From Malus domestica (taxonomy: Eukaryota; Streptophyta; Magnoliopsida; Rosales; Rosaceae): a DNA stretch of 64,000 nucleotides. Location of the stretch: NCBI RefSeq assembly GCF_042453785.1, contig NC_091673.1:7833001-7897000 (forward strand). The letters are read 5' to 3'. The translations under genes were made by a program, and so were the position numbers. This document shows positions 23,468-34,655 of the stretch, piece by piece; positions within the stretch are counted from its first letter, which is position 1, and every line of letters begins with the position of its first letter. A model generated the notes under the pieces. That model did not search any database. It had not been told where the DNA came from and saw only the letters and a list, made by a program, of their open reading frames with translations.

Positions 23468-26400
23468 TGATGAGTAGATTTTATATTATATATTTTACCC
23501 TAATCTTAGTATAATTTGGTTAATATTTTGGAAGAATTTTGATACTTTGAATTGTATTTTCAATATAGGACTTTCAACTTCCTCTGGAGCAAAACAGGAC
23601 TAAATGGACGAATTTTGGAGTAATTCCAGTTGGAGGACGTTCGTGAGTCACTTATCTTGATCGTATCAAAATTTGGGATTTTTCCACCAAGCGGTTATTT
23701 TCTGGCGATGAAATAAAGAAGCAGTGCGCAGTGCTGGAAAATGACGTTTTTGGGCTTAAATGACGTTTTTGGAGCCCAAGATGACCTCGGATGGGTTCGT
23801 GGCCTTCTGGAAAAGTGTTCAGAATATCCCAAACATTAAATCCAGCTATATTGGGCCAGTTTTGAAGCAGCTTATGGGCCAAAACGTGGCTATTCAGATT
23901 TTAGACGAATTTTACTATTTTTAATTAGGGTTTTTATTAATTTTAGTTGGCTAGGGTTTGGGTGGTGGCTTGGAAACTATATTGTCTAGCCGTCTACAGT
24001 TTTAGATTACGCTTTATTTTATGCAATATTGGAGACAGAGAGAAGGGCTAGGGTTTTGAAGATTTTCTACTTGAAGGTGTTTTCAATCCTTTTCTTAATA
24101 ATATTTTCTATGATTTCAATTATGAATATGCGGAACTAATTTCTTTTGCTAGGGCGAAACCTTGAGCCTTAGCATGAATATGTGATTTTTATTTAATTTC
24201 TTATGATTGATTGCATGCGGACTTTGAATTGTTAATCACCGGGATAAAAACTATCTAATTGTCGTAATGCCTGATCACCATTAGGATCTTTAGAAAAGTA
24301 ATTTGATGCAATTTTGGTCGGAAGGTTCCCTGAAATTGACGCTGGCTTCTTGTGATTAATAATTGTAATTTCTTTTAGGATGAATATCACGTCTTAAGGA
24401 TTGCATGGTTTTTCAAAGGATTTTCATAAAGCATAATGAGTCTTTCATGTTTAGATTTGATCCGAACGTCCGGACGGGTTGCATGTTAGATATACGTTCT
24501 ATATTGGAGGTTCCAAGTAGAATATGAATTAGGAAAATCTAACCTTCAAAGTGGCATGTGTAGATCATAAGTAATGGGTAAAAATTCATAGGATTGCTAG
24601 GTGATGGTGGAACCCTAGTGCCTTCTTAATTTGATTTTCTCATAACTGTTTTCTTCTCTCTAGCTTTAATATTGCAGATTATCTATTTTAATTCATTAAA
24701 TTCGTTTTTACTTTAAGTAGGTTATAAAATCAATCATCCAAATTTCTACTTTACAATCATTAATTGAAATCTGATTTGTTTCAAATTATTTAATAATCCC
24801 GGTGGAGAATGACCTTGCGAGATCCGTTTATACTACAATAACCTTGTGATTCTTGCAAGTAAAATAGGAGGTTTTTATCGCATTCACATGAGTAGTAAAA
24901 ATCCCTATCAAGAAAATGGCGCCGTTGCCGGGGATTATTTAAAATAATCCCTACGAATCAGATTTTCAATTAGTTATTGCTGTTTATACATATAAAAAAA
25001 AAAAAATTAATTTTCGTTTTATTTTATTTTTACAGATTATAACAGTACAACAGTGCAGATTTCTGAAATCTGTGCATGGTCAGCACCCGTTCAACAGTGC
25101 AGAAATTGATTCCACTTGATCCAGAACTTGAGCAGAATTTAAGGAGGAGGCGCAGAGAGCAAAATTTGCAGCGGGTTCGTCCTCTGCAGGAGACTTTTCT
25201 GCAATCAGACTTTGACCTGCACAACAAAGAAAAAATGGCGTTTGTAATTCCAGAGGCAGGTCTGCCCCTGGGTGATTCACTGACAGCCCATATAACAAAT
25301 ATACCCAGTTGCATTACATATCCGACAGTGGAGGAAGGGACTGCATTTGAAATAAAACAGCACATGTTGAATATTCTACCTACGTTTCATGGGTTATCAT
25401 CTGATGATCCTAACATGCACATTGCAGAATTTTTAATGGGGTGCAAAAACATTTTGGTGAGGGGATTTTCAGCTGAATCTATTAAGTTGCGGTTATTTCC
25501 ATACACTCTAAAAGATCAGGCAAGGAGATGGCTCCTCACACTCCCATCAGGAAGCTTTACAACTTGGGCCCAACTCAGTGAAAATTTTTTAAACAAGTAT
25601 TATCCGGCTTCTAAGACCCTTGACATAAGAACACAGATTTTATCTTTCGCCCAAAAACCGAATGAAGAGTTTCATGAGGCGTGGGAGCGATTTAAGGAGT
25701 TGATTAGAAAATGTCCACATTCGGGTATTAACACTACTGATCAAATGCACATATTTTTCAGAGGGTTGAATATGACTACAAAAACTCTTGTCAACGCATC
25801 ATGCGGAGGTAATTACAAAGACAAAAATGCACAAGAGGCTTGTTTGTTATTTGAAAAAATGGCAGAAGATACTCAGCAGTGGGCAGTGGAGCAGCCACAA
25901 TCTAGGTCAGCTTTTGAGATGTCTACTGGTTCTCCATATGTTACAGCACAAATTGAAAAAATGGAGAAAAGGCTTGACGCAAAATTTGACATGTTATTAC
26001 AAAGAATGCCAGGTTCTCAAGTTGCTGTACAGCAGTCCTTACAATCTGCCTGCAGCATTTGCAGTTTGACAAATCATGATTTTTTGAGCTGTCCACATAA
26101 AGATGCTTATCCGGAGTTTATGGCGGAGCAGGTTAATTCATTCAATAATTTTCAACGTCCCAGATATGACCCGTATTCAAATTTCTACAACCCAGGTTGG
26201 AGAGATCATCCGAATTTAAAGTGGGACAAAGATCAACACACTAGGCCTCAATTTCAACAGCAGGTACCACAACATGCTGCACCTAAGGCTGCTTGGGAAG
26301 TTGCAATTGAAAAATTAGCAAATACTACCAGTCAAGAAATCCAAAATCTGCATGCATCAATGAAAAATATGGAAAAACAAATTGGGCAAATTGCTTTGCA

Positions 26401-29400
26401 GGTTTCAGAAAGGGCACCAGGTTCATTTCCTAGTCAAACAGTACCTAATCCAAGAGGACGAGAGGAATGCAATGCTGTACACACTTTACGGTCTGGCAAA
26501 AGTTACATCAGCAAACATGAAAATTCTGTTGAAAATTCGCAGGCAGCAGAACTGCCTCAACCTAAATCTGCAAATTTTGCAGATTCTGAAATTTCTGCAG
26601 ATTCTGGGCAGTCTCAAGAAAGATCCGAAAATACTGCAGAAGCTACCACAAAAACTGCAGAACGTGTTTATGAGCCTCCTATGCCCTACCCAGAAAGGTT
26701 GAAGCCTAAAGCTAAAGATCAACAGTTGACAGATTTTATGAAAACTCTGGCTAAGGTTCAAATTAATCTTCCATTAATTGATGCAATCAAGAACATTCCA
26801 TCTTATGCCAAGTTTTTGAAGGACGTTTGTACAAAGAAAAAGAAGCTTGTGGATTCCGAAAAAGTGATTCTAACAGAACAGTGCAGTGCGGTCTTATTGC
26901 ATAAATTGCCTCCAAAGAAAAAAGATCCAGGGAGTTTTACTATCTCTTGCACCATTGGAAATTGTGATTTTAGTAGTGCTTTAATTGATTTAGGTGCTAG
27001 TGTAAACTTAATGCCATATTCTGTTTTCAAACGTCTAGGTGAAGGGGAGCTGAAGCCAACCTCCAGTATTATTCAATTGGCTGACCGTTCAATTACCTAC
27101 CCTAGAGGAGTCATTGAAGATGTTATTGTGAAAGTTGACAATTTATATTTACCGGCTGATTTTATGGTGTTGGACATGGATGAGGATTTGACAACGCCCA
27201 TTATTTTGGGCCGCCCATTTCTGGCAACAGCCCGGACTCTTATTGACGTTGAAGCCGGAACATTAACATTCCGGGTTGAAGATCAAACTGTTGTTTTCAA
27301 GTTCTTTGAAGCAAGCATACATTCAGGTGACGAGCAAGAATGCATGCGTGTTGATGCATTGGATGGTTTACCAAGTGCCAAGTTTATGAACAGATCATCA
27401 ACTGACCATCTGTCCATAAAGCCTCCAAATTTAACTCGTGATTGTACAAGTCCTAAACCACAGCAGCAAATGGTGCTACATGAAGACCAGCCAATTAACA
27501 CTATGAAAAAATATGAAAATTTGCCAAGCAGCCCAAATTTTAAGAAAATACAGCCTGGTAAAAAAGTGTGGTTATTAAGTTCAGATTTCAAGACATTTCC
27601 AGGGAAACAAGAGTCTCGATGGAAAGGCCCTTTTCTGGTTACAAAAGTTTTTCAGAATGGTAATGTGGACATTAAGGCTAAGGGCACAGATTTCTCATTG
27701 AAGGTGACCAAACATCAACTAAAACCATGCATAGAGAAATTTGGTGTAGGCGAGTTTTTGACTCTGAAGGCACCAATGATCTAGCCACCGGACTTCCGCA
27801 ACGTCTAGCTACAGACTTAAAATAAAGCGCTAACTGGGAGGCAACCCAATTTTTCTAAACTCTTTCCTAATTTTAATTTTCGTTTGATTTTCTCTTTAAG
27901 ATAAAAAAATATATATATATATATTAAAAAAAACATACATAAAAAAAAAATAAATAAAAAAATAAAGAAATTCGGAAAAAAATGGAAGATTGCATATTGA
28001 TTTTATTTACCCAGTTTATTTGATTTTATTTTAATTTTTTGACGCATATTGGTTAATTGCAGGTTGCGAACGTGAAAAATAAAGCGCGTCCTATGCTGGA
28101 ATCCTGCACCCAACAGCAAGTCTAACGTTCACATCAACCACATCTACACTATGCTGGAAATTTAAAGCAGTCAACATAAAAAATCATTCACAGATGCAAG
28201 TTTGGGGGAGATTGTTGCAGATCCAGCACAAAAACAGAATTTAGAGCAATTAATTTTCTGCAGCTCAGTTTTGCGATGCATGGAGGAAGCACAATTAAAT
28301 CACAGATCCATACACCACAGAACTGAGTACAGCTATTATTACTAGATCTACAACAATTCCACTTGCAAGGATAGGAAATTTTACCTCCCAGATTCACCGA
28401 TCTGGGCTCTTGGAAGCTTGTGCTGTTTGTTTAATGCAGCTGATATTTGTCCACCCTTCTGTTTCCTTGGCTCTATCATTGATCTGTATACCCCTACACA
28501 AAGAGCACAAATATTAGGGAATGCAGGACATCGAACGAGCATCTATACAGATCAAAAACAGAACTAACCAGATTCATGAGTTAGCAACCAGACTATTTTT
28601 CACCAGATTTATTACTCTTGCATTGGAGTTGAATAGTATGTCATTATTAAAGTCTGGGATGGTTCTTCATTATGTCCTCTAACGGTTCTTGTTCATATGG
28701 TATACCTGTATTTTCTCAGTTCAGAGATCCAAGTTATTCAAGTGATTGTATGTGTTCAGTTCGTATGGCATCAGCAATAAAATGTAGTTGAATATGTAAA
28801 TGTTGAGTCCAGCAGAAGCAGAAGTACAAGATCGTTACCTTATTTATTTGCAGAGCCGAGACATTCTTCATTTATGCTGCCTTCAGGAACCACTAGACCG
28901 GAAGCTCACGGTTGTTGTCTCTCGGTTGTACGCTGGAGTTGAGGGAAAAATTTTCAGTCACAGTAGTGGTTTTATTATTCAAATCTCAGATCATCATTCA
29001 TCCATCAAAAGGGTTACGGGTTTTACCTCAACATTTGCAGATCCTTGGTTGAGCTGAGCTGCTGACTCCGGGGGTGTTCTTGTGTGGTTGTCTCGGATTT
29101 GAAACCATTAGGGCTCTTCCCACTGATAAACCACATGCAGGTGTTAGTGTTTGTTCCAGATCTCTCCAACAAATTAATTGGACAATGAAACCCCAAGATT
29201 GGAGGGTGATTTTACCTTTGGGTTTCCGTTTTTCCGATTTTCCACCACGGCGGGGTACTCACGGAGGTGCGCGTTGTTGGGTTATGGAAGGCTACGGATG
29301 CATCAATCTGTGAGAAACTGAGACATACATAGAACAATCAAATGCATCAGTCAAAAACATTTTCATTTTACTCTTGGTGATGAAGTTTGCAGAAATGAAG

Positions 29401-32400
29401 CTACATCTTTACATTTGAACGAACAAAAAGGAGACATGGCATGGCTTCATTTTTACCTGCAAAGGGAGGATTTTTGGACGAACTGTTTTAGATCTGTTCG
29501 TTTGAGTCTCGGTGTTGCGGACCAGAGCACTATTATAGAGGAATCAGACATGCCTGTGTTGCTCCACCATACATGGGATCCGAGGGAAATGCGAAAAAGA
29601 AACTAAATGGAAGGGAGAAGGTTTTTGCATTTTCTGGAGCAATGAAGAAGAGAGAGAGAGAGCGGAGAAAAATGGGGTCAGAGGAAAATGGAGAGAAGGC
29701 TTTTGAGTTTTTGAGATCTGATACTGTTTTCTGCTATTAAAGAGAGAGAGGTTGAAGGTTTTCGGGGTACTAGACATGGGGACTTGGGGATGCGGCATTA
29801 TTATTTTATTTCTCAACACGGATTGGTTTGAAAAAAATAAAAAATAAAGAAAGGCATGAAAGGAGCCGTTTGGCTCGGTACTCGACGACAGAAGGGAATC
29901 CAATGGACTGGTGCAGTTTTTTATGTGGGTGCCCTGACTGACAAAATATTTTTAAACCACATCTGCATGCCATTCTCACGCTAATTCCACGGCTAGGCGT
30001 GGCTTGTATTTGGCCATTCATTTATCACTCACACATCACATCCGTGTGCCAGCATTCCCATGCCTACTCTTTATCACATGCATGCTGTGATGTTTTCCAA
30101 AGGCGCCAGGTTTTATGCCTTCCTTTCTTGTTACTACTTTTCCTTGTTATAATTATTATTTGTTAGTTTAAGTTTATTTTATTTTTGTCATTTTTTTTAT
30201 TATTTATTTATTTATTTATTTAATTTTTTTTTTTTTTTTTTCCACACCTTGAGGACAAAGTGTGAAATAAGTTTGGGGGTGGGAAAGTAAGTTTTAGTTT
30301 TTTTATTTTTGTGTCGTTTAAAAATTTTCATTCTTGCTAAGTTAATATCCATAGATTATTTTAAACGTTAGAACAAATGGACATGGTAAAGATTAATCCC
30401 ACATTAGAGTCTTTTCTATTTATCGTTACTTAGACACTAATTCATGAATTATACTTTGAACTTTGCACATCACACCAACATGGTTTGTGGGGAGTGAGAT
30501 TGAAATACTTGCTTTTAGTCTAAGTTTATTTTTAATTTTTAATTTTTGTTTTAAGTAAAGTTAGTTATTATTGTGAATAAAGTAATAATTGTCTCACCCG
30601 AGGTTTTGCCTAGTAACCGGGCCAGTCCTGCCTAATCAGCAGTGATTCTCGCGTCAAACGGTAGAGTTTTGGCATGAGGCAGGGTGGTTAGTTGGTTTCG
30701 TAGCCTTTTCAGCTCGGGTTAATAAGTCCTTAGGGGTGTTCTACACCTAGTGCCCTAAAGCCCTAGTGGTTTGGGAGTCATTGACCTAAAGCTCGTTACA
30801 TGGGTTGGATTGAAAGCTTAAGTGAACCGACATTGCACGACCACTACTGTTACTGGAAAAAAAAAAAAAAAAAAAAAGTGAAAAAGAAAAAAAAAGAAGA
30901 AAAAGAAATAGAGTTATATTTAAAGTTAGTATGTGTGAAATAAATAAGGACGAGAGGTAAGGGTTTTAGTCGAGTCCCCTTAATTATGTTGGTTCACTTT
31001 ACACCAAAGGAAGTTTGTGAATTCTTTTCTAATTGATTCTAAATGGCTTAGACTCTGTGGTGGGATTAGTTGGAACTTTTGAAAAGATGTTCTAGTTTTT
31101 AAAATTTGCTATGGATGGCAACTTTGAAGGTGAAAATTTTTGTCAGTTAATTTTAGCTAGTTGTTTAGTTTGTTAAGTTTTTATTTTTGTTTGAGTCTTG
31201 TTTTGCTTGAGGACAAGCAAAAAGCTAAGTTTGGGGGTATTTGATGAGTAGATTTTATATTATATATTTTACCCTAATCTTAGTATAATTTGGTTAATAT
31301 TTTGGAAGAATTTTGATACTTTGAATTGTATTTTCAATATAGGACTTTCAACTTCCTCTGGAGCAAAACAGGACTAAATGGACGAATTTTGGAGTAATTC
31401 CAGTTGGAGGACGTTCGTGAGTCACTTAGCTTGATCGTATCAAAATTTGGGATTTTTCCACCAAGCGGTTATTTTCTGGCGATGAAATAAAGAAGCAGTG
31501 CGCAGTGCTGGAAAATGACGTTTTTGGGCTTAAATGACGTTTTTGGAGCCCAAGATGACCTCGGATGGGTTCGTGGCCTTCTGGAAAAGTGTTCAGAATA
31601 GCCCAAACATTAAATCCAGCTATATTGGGCCAGTTTTGAAGCAGCTTATGGGCCAAAACGTGGCTATTCAGATTTTAGACGAATTTTACTATTTTTAATT
31701 AGGGTTTTTATTAATTTTAGTTGGCTAGGGTTTGGGTGGTGGCTTGGAAACTATATTGTCTAGCCGTCTACAGTTTTAGATTACGCTTTATTTTATGCAA
31801 TATTGGAGACAGAGAGAAGGGCTAGGGTTTTGAAGATTTTCTACTTGAAGGTGTTTTCAATCCTTTTCTTAATAATATTTTCTATGATTTCAATTATGAA
31901 TATGCGGAACTAATTTCTTTTGCTAGGGCGAAACCTTGAGCCTTAGCATGAATATGTGATTTTTATTTAATTTCTTATGATTGATTGCATGCGGACTTTG
32001 AATTGTTAATCACCGGGATAAAAACTATCTAATTGTCGTAATGCCTGATCACCATTAGGATCTTTAGAAAAGTAATTTGATGCAATTTTGGTCGGAAGGT
32101 TCCCTGAAATTGACGCTGGCTTCTTGTGATTAATAATTGTAATTTCTTTTAGGATGAATATCACGTCTTAAGGATTGCATGGTTTTTCAAAGGATTTTCA
32201 TAAAGCATAATGAGTCTTTCATGTTTAGATTTGATCCGAACGTCCGGACGGGTTGCATGTTAGATATACGTTCTATATTGGAGGTTCCAAGTAGAATATG
32301 AATTAGGAAAATCTAACCTTCAAAGTGGCATGTGTAGATCATAAGTAATGGGTAAAAATTCATAGGATTGCTAGGTGATGGTGGAACCCTAGTGCCTTCT

Positions 32401-32684
32401 TAATTTGATTTTCTCATAACTGTTTTCTTCTCTCTAGCTTTAATATTGCAGATTATCTATTTTAATTCATTAAATTCGTTTTTACTTTAAGTAGGTTATA
32501 AAATCAATCATCCAAATTTCTACTTTACAATCATTAATTGAAATCTGATTTGTTTCAAATTATTTAATAATCCCTGTGGAGAATGACCTTGCGAGATCCG
32601 TTTGTACTACAATAACCTTGTGATTCTTGCAAGTAAAATAGGAGGTTTTTATCGCATTCACATGAGTAGTAAAAATCCCTATCA
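23468..32684 (+). mobile_element. Very young, non-autonomous Athila-like Ty3 LTR element
   Basis: Ty3 order, Athila/Tat-like. The LTRs are 23468-24910 and 31242-32684, both 1443 bp, with about four differences by eye (about 99.7% identical), so the insertion is recent, probably of the order of 0.1 million years. A perfect 5-bp target duplication AATTT flanks it (23463-23467, 32685-32689). The primer-binding site TGGCGCCGTTGCCGGGG begins near 24917. One long open frame (25076-27784) carries gag, an aspartic protease and, at its end, an integrase-tail-like segment; reverse transcriptase, RNase H and the integrase core are not present. A 3.4-kb non-coding stretch follows, ending in the purine tract TTTGGGGGTATT. 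It looks like a complete non-autonomous element that depends on enzymes from elsewhere. Confidence 0.92.
25076..27784 (+). CDS. Gag-protease open frame of the Athila-like element (902 residues)
   Basis: The N-terminal part opens MVSTRSTVQKLIPLDPELEQ. A retrotransposon gag domain runs from about residue 85 to 260 (ILPTFHGLSSDDPNMHI, LKDQARRWLLTLPSGSF, TWAQLSENFLNKYYP). A Cys-containing stretch (CSICSLTNHDFLSCPH) follows near residue 325. The pepsin-like retroviral protease is near residues 610-730: the catalytic-site region reads LIDLGASVNLMPYSVF, a variant usual in Athila-type elements, and LGRPFLATARTLIDVE marks its end. The last 90 or so residues (KKVWLLSSDF, ESRWKGPFLVTKVF) resemble the C-terminal tail of Ty3 integrases. 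Confidence 0.88.
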   Translation: MVSTRSTVQKLIPLDPELEQNLRRRRREQNLQRVRPLQETFLQSDFDLHNKEKMAFVIPEAGLPLGDSLTAHITNIPSCITYPTVEEGTAFEIKQHMLNILPTFHGLSSDDPNMHIAEFLMGCKNILVRGFSAESIKLRLFPYTLKDQARRWLLTLPSGSFTTWAQLSENFLNKYYPASKTLDIRTQILSFAQKPNEEFHEAWERFKELIRKCPHSGINTTDQMHIFFRGLNMTTKTLVNASCGGNYKDKNAQEACLLFEKMAEDTQQWAVEQPQSRSAFEMSTGSPYVTAQIEKMEKRLDAKFDMLLQRMPGSQVAVQQSLQSACSICSLTNHDFLSCPHKDAYPEFMAEQVNSFNNFQRPRYDPYSNFYNPGWRDHPNLKWDKDQHTRPQFQQQVPQHAAPKAAWEVAIEKLANTTSQEIQNLHASMKNMEKQIGQIALQVSERAPGSFPSQTVPNPRGREECNAVHTLRSGKSYISKHENSVENSQAAELPQPKSANFADSEISADSGQSQERSENTAEATTKTAERVYEPPMPYPERLKPKAKDQQLTDFMKTLAKVQINLPLIDAIKNIPSYAKFLKDVCTKKKKLVDSEKVILTEQCSAVLLHKLPPKKKDPGSFTISCTIGNCDFSSALIDLGASVNLMPYSVFKRLGEGELKPTSSIIQLADRSITYPRGVIEDVIVKVDNLYLPADFMVLDMDEDLTTPIILGRPFLATARTLIDVEAGTLTFRVEDQTVVFKFFEASIHSGDEQECMRVDALDGLPSAKFMNRSSTDHLSIKPPNLTRDCTSPKPQQQMVLHEDQPINTMKKYENLPSSPNFKKIQPGKKVWLLSSDFKTFPGKQESRWKGPFLVTKVFQNGNVDIKAKGTDFSLKVTKHQLKPCIEKFGVGEFLTLKAPMI

Positions 32685-32969
32685 AATTTCTTGACTTATT
32701 GCATAATAATCCCATGTCTATACTCTCTCTTGTATTTCTTAGTTCAAGCTCTCAGATCCAATCCCAAAAGGCTTCTTCTTCCACTTGGACCAAAGCCATT
32801 TCCCATCATTGGCAATCTCTTGGAGCTCGGCAACAAGCCCCATCTCTTTCTCACTAACCTGTCAAAACGTTACGGCCCCATTATACCTTTGCAACTCGGA
32901 CAAATAACCACAGTTGTGAGGCTGCTCTGCTTGTGGCTTATGTTGCCTTGGTTGGCTCAGCTTGTGGCG

Positions 32970-33420
32970 TTGAAGGTGAGGGAGTCCCTTTTATAGAATA
33001 AGGGCTCGCTCCTCAATACATAAGTGATGGGATAAGAGTTGATGCTCGCGGCGAGACGGTTGCTCAACTGGTGGCAATGCTCTCTAATGATGGTGAGGGA
33101 GTCCCTTTTATAGAATAAGGGTTCGCTCCTCAATACATAAGTGATGGGTGCTCTCTAATGAAAGTGAGGGAGTCCCTTTTATAGAATAAGGGCTTGCTCC
33201 TCAATACATAAGTGATGGATTAGGAGTGATGTTGGCGGCGAGACGGTTGCTCAGCTAGCGGCGATGCTCTCTAATGAAGGTGAATGAGTCTCTTTTATAA
33301 AATAAGGGCTCGCTTCTCAATACATAAATAATGGGTGCTCTCTAATGAAAGTAAGGGAGTCCATTTTATAGAATAAGGGTTCACTCATCAGTACATAAAT
33401 AATGGGCTAGAGTCCCCTAA
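32970..33420. repeat. Tandem repeats in the LTR, unit about 50-120 bp
   Basis: At least five copies of GTGAGGGAGTCCCTTTTATAG followed by AATAAGGGCTCGCTCCTCAAT and ACATAAGTGATGGG, separated by variable spacers. The TATA-like TTTTATAGA in each copy suggests the promoter block of the LTR has been multiplied. Confidence 0.8.
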
Positions 33421-33719
33421 GTATTTTTCATGAGGCCCAGTTGCGGAAGCCCAATATATGGTACATAATGTAGTCCCCCAAGTCTTCAATCAATAGAGGT
33501 TGTTGGCTGGAGACTTCAAATTCAATCCATGTATGGGCCGAAGTGGCGGTTGTTCGGAGGCGGTCTTTGTAGACCATGCACTGAAGCTTTGTAGGCGAAG
33601 CTTTGCAGGCGAAGCTTTGCAAGTGAAGTTTTGAAGCTGAAACTTTTGTAAACGAAGCTTTTGAAGCTGGAGCTCACAAAGCTGGAGCTCTGTAAATGAA
33701 GCTTTCGAAGCCGATTGAC

Positions 33720-33917
33720 ATGAGTGATGCTCATGAATGTTTGTGTTGATTGACATGAGTGATGCTCATGGATGTTGACATGAGTGATGCTCATGAATGT
33801 TGATATGAGTGATACTCATGAATGTTGACATGAATGATGGTCATGAATGTTTATGTATGATTGACATGAGTGATGCTCATGAATGTTTATGTATGATTGA
33901 CATGAGTGATGCTCATG
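33720..33917. repeat. Tandem repeat, unit 24-35 bp (GACATGAGTGATGCTCATGAAT)
   Basis: Seven or so copies of a unit containing the palindrome-like ATGAG-TGATG-CTCAT, so each unit can fold back on itself. The preceding sequence (33575-33700) has further short GAAGCTTTG-type repeats. Confidence 0.8.
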
Positions 33918-34205
33918 TATAATTTTGGAGTACTAGACGTACTTTTGATCACCTGGTTGGTGATAATAGTGGCAGGCTACCGAATAATTTTGGAGTACTG
34001 GGCGTACTTTCGATCACCTGGTTGGTAATAATAGCGGCAGGGTGCCGAATAAATTTGGAGTACTGGACGTACTTTTGATCACCTGGTTAGGGATAATAGC
34101 GACAGGTTGCCGAATAATTTTGAAGTACTGGACGTACTTTTGATCACCTGGTTAGTGATAATAGCGGCAGCCTGCCGAATAATTTTGAAATATTGGACGT
34201 ACTTT
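33918..34205. repeat. Tandem repeat, unit about 62-66 bp
   Basis: Nearly five units of TTTTGGAGTACTGGACGTAC / TTTTGATCACCTGGTTGGTG / ATAATAGCGGCAGGCTGCCG / AATAA. Located inside the LTR element, not a CRISPR array. Confidence 0.82.
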
Positions 34206-34655
34206 TTTTTTTGGCATGCTGCCTTCTTTCTTTATTTACCATCTGATGGGGTTATACAAATGTCTCCAACATATAAGAAAAGTAAATCACATCATTAAAA
34301 AAAATAATAAATAAATAAAGCAGTCGTTGGGGAACTACACTCCCATTCATGATGAAAGTTTCATCTTTTTCAGAATGTTGATGGGTATCTTCTGGTCCAA
34401 CAGAAAGTGGAGACGGGGAACCTTGGTGGGCATCTTCTTATCTTTAATCATGTTATCCCGTGGGATAGTGGAATAGTGGAGCATATTAAATAAAAAAAGT
34501 AAAGCAGTCGTTGGGGACCAGACGTGGTGTCCAGCATGCTGTCATATCTCTACGAACCCCTTTCCAGCGAGACCGATGCCATTGCCTAAAATTTCAGAAA
34601 CCCCATTTCACTCCACTGTTGGTCTCTCTGTTCCCGCCAATGTGGCTAAAAATCC

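Larger units (their letters stand above)
23460..32917 (+). pseudogene. CYP76-type cytochrome P450, copy 1: split by a retroelement and truncated
   Basis: The start codon (23460-23462) and the next five bases are followed by a Ty3-type element (23468-32684). Coding resumes at 32685 and gives a membrane anchor ([17 protein letters not shown]), a proline hinge (LGPKPFP) and [14 protein letters not shown]450 similarity stops near 32917 and foreign sequence follows. About 80 N-terminal codons remain; the oxygen-binding helix, ExxR and heme loop are all missing. The 5' leader (ACTAGTTGCCTCCCTCTCAA) matches the other two P450 copies. Without the insertion it would still lack its catalytic part. Confidence 0.9.

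Noticed and set aside
30590-30860. Possible tRNA-like sequence near GCCTAGTAACCGGGCC
   Set aside because: No cloverleaf with matching acceptor stem and T-loop could be made by eye; it is in the conserved 3' non-coding part of the Athila-like element.
32691-32996. A 101-codon P450-like open frame as a small gene
   Set aside because: It is the anchor end of P450 copy 1, cut from its start codon by an LTR element and running into unrelated sequence.
33720-34205. Regular repeats resembling a CRISPR array
   Set aside because: Units are directly adjacent without unique spacers, lie in a plant LTR element, and the genome is eukaryotic.
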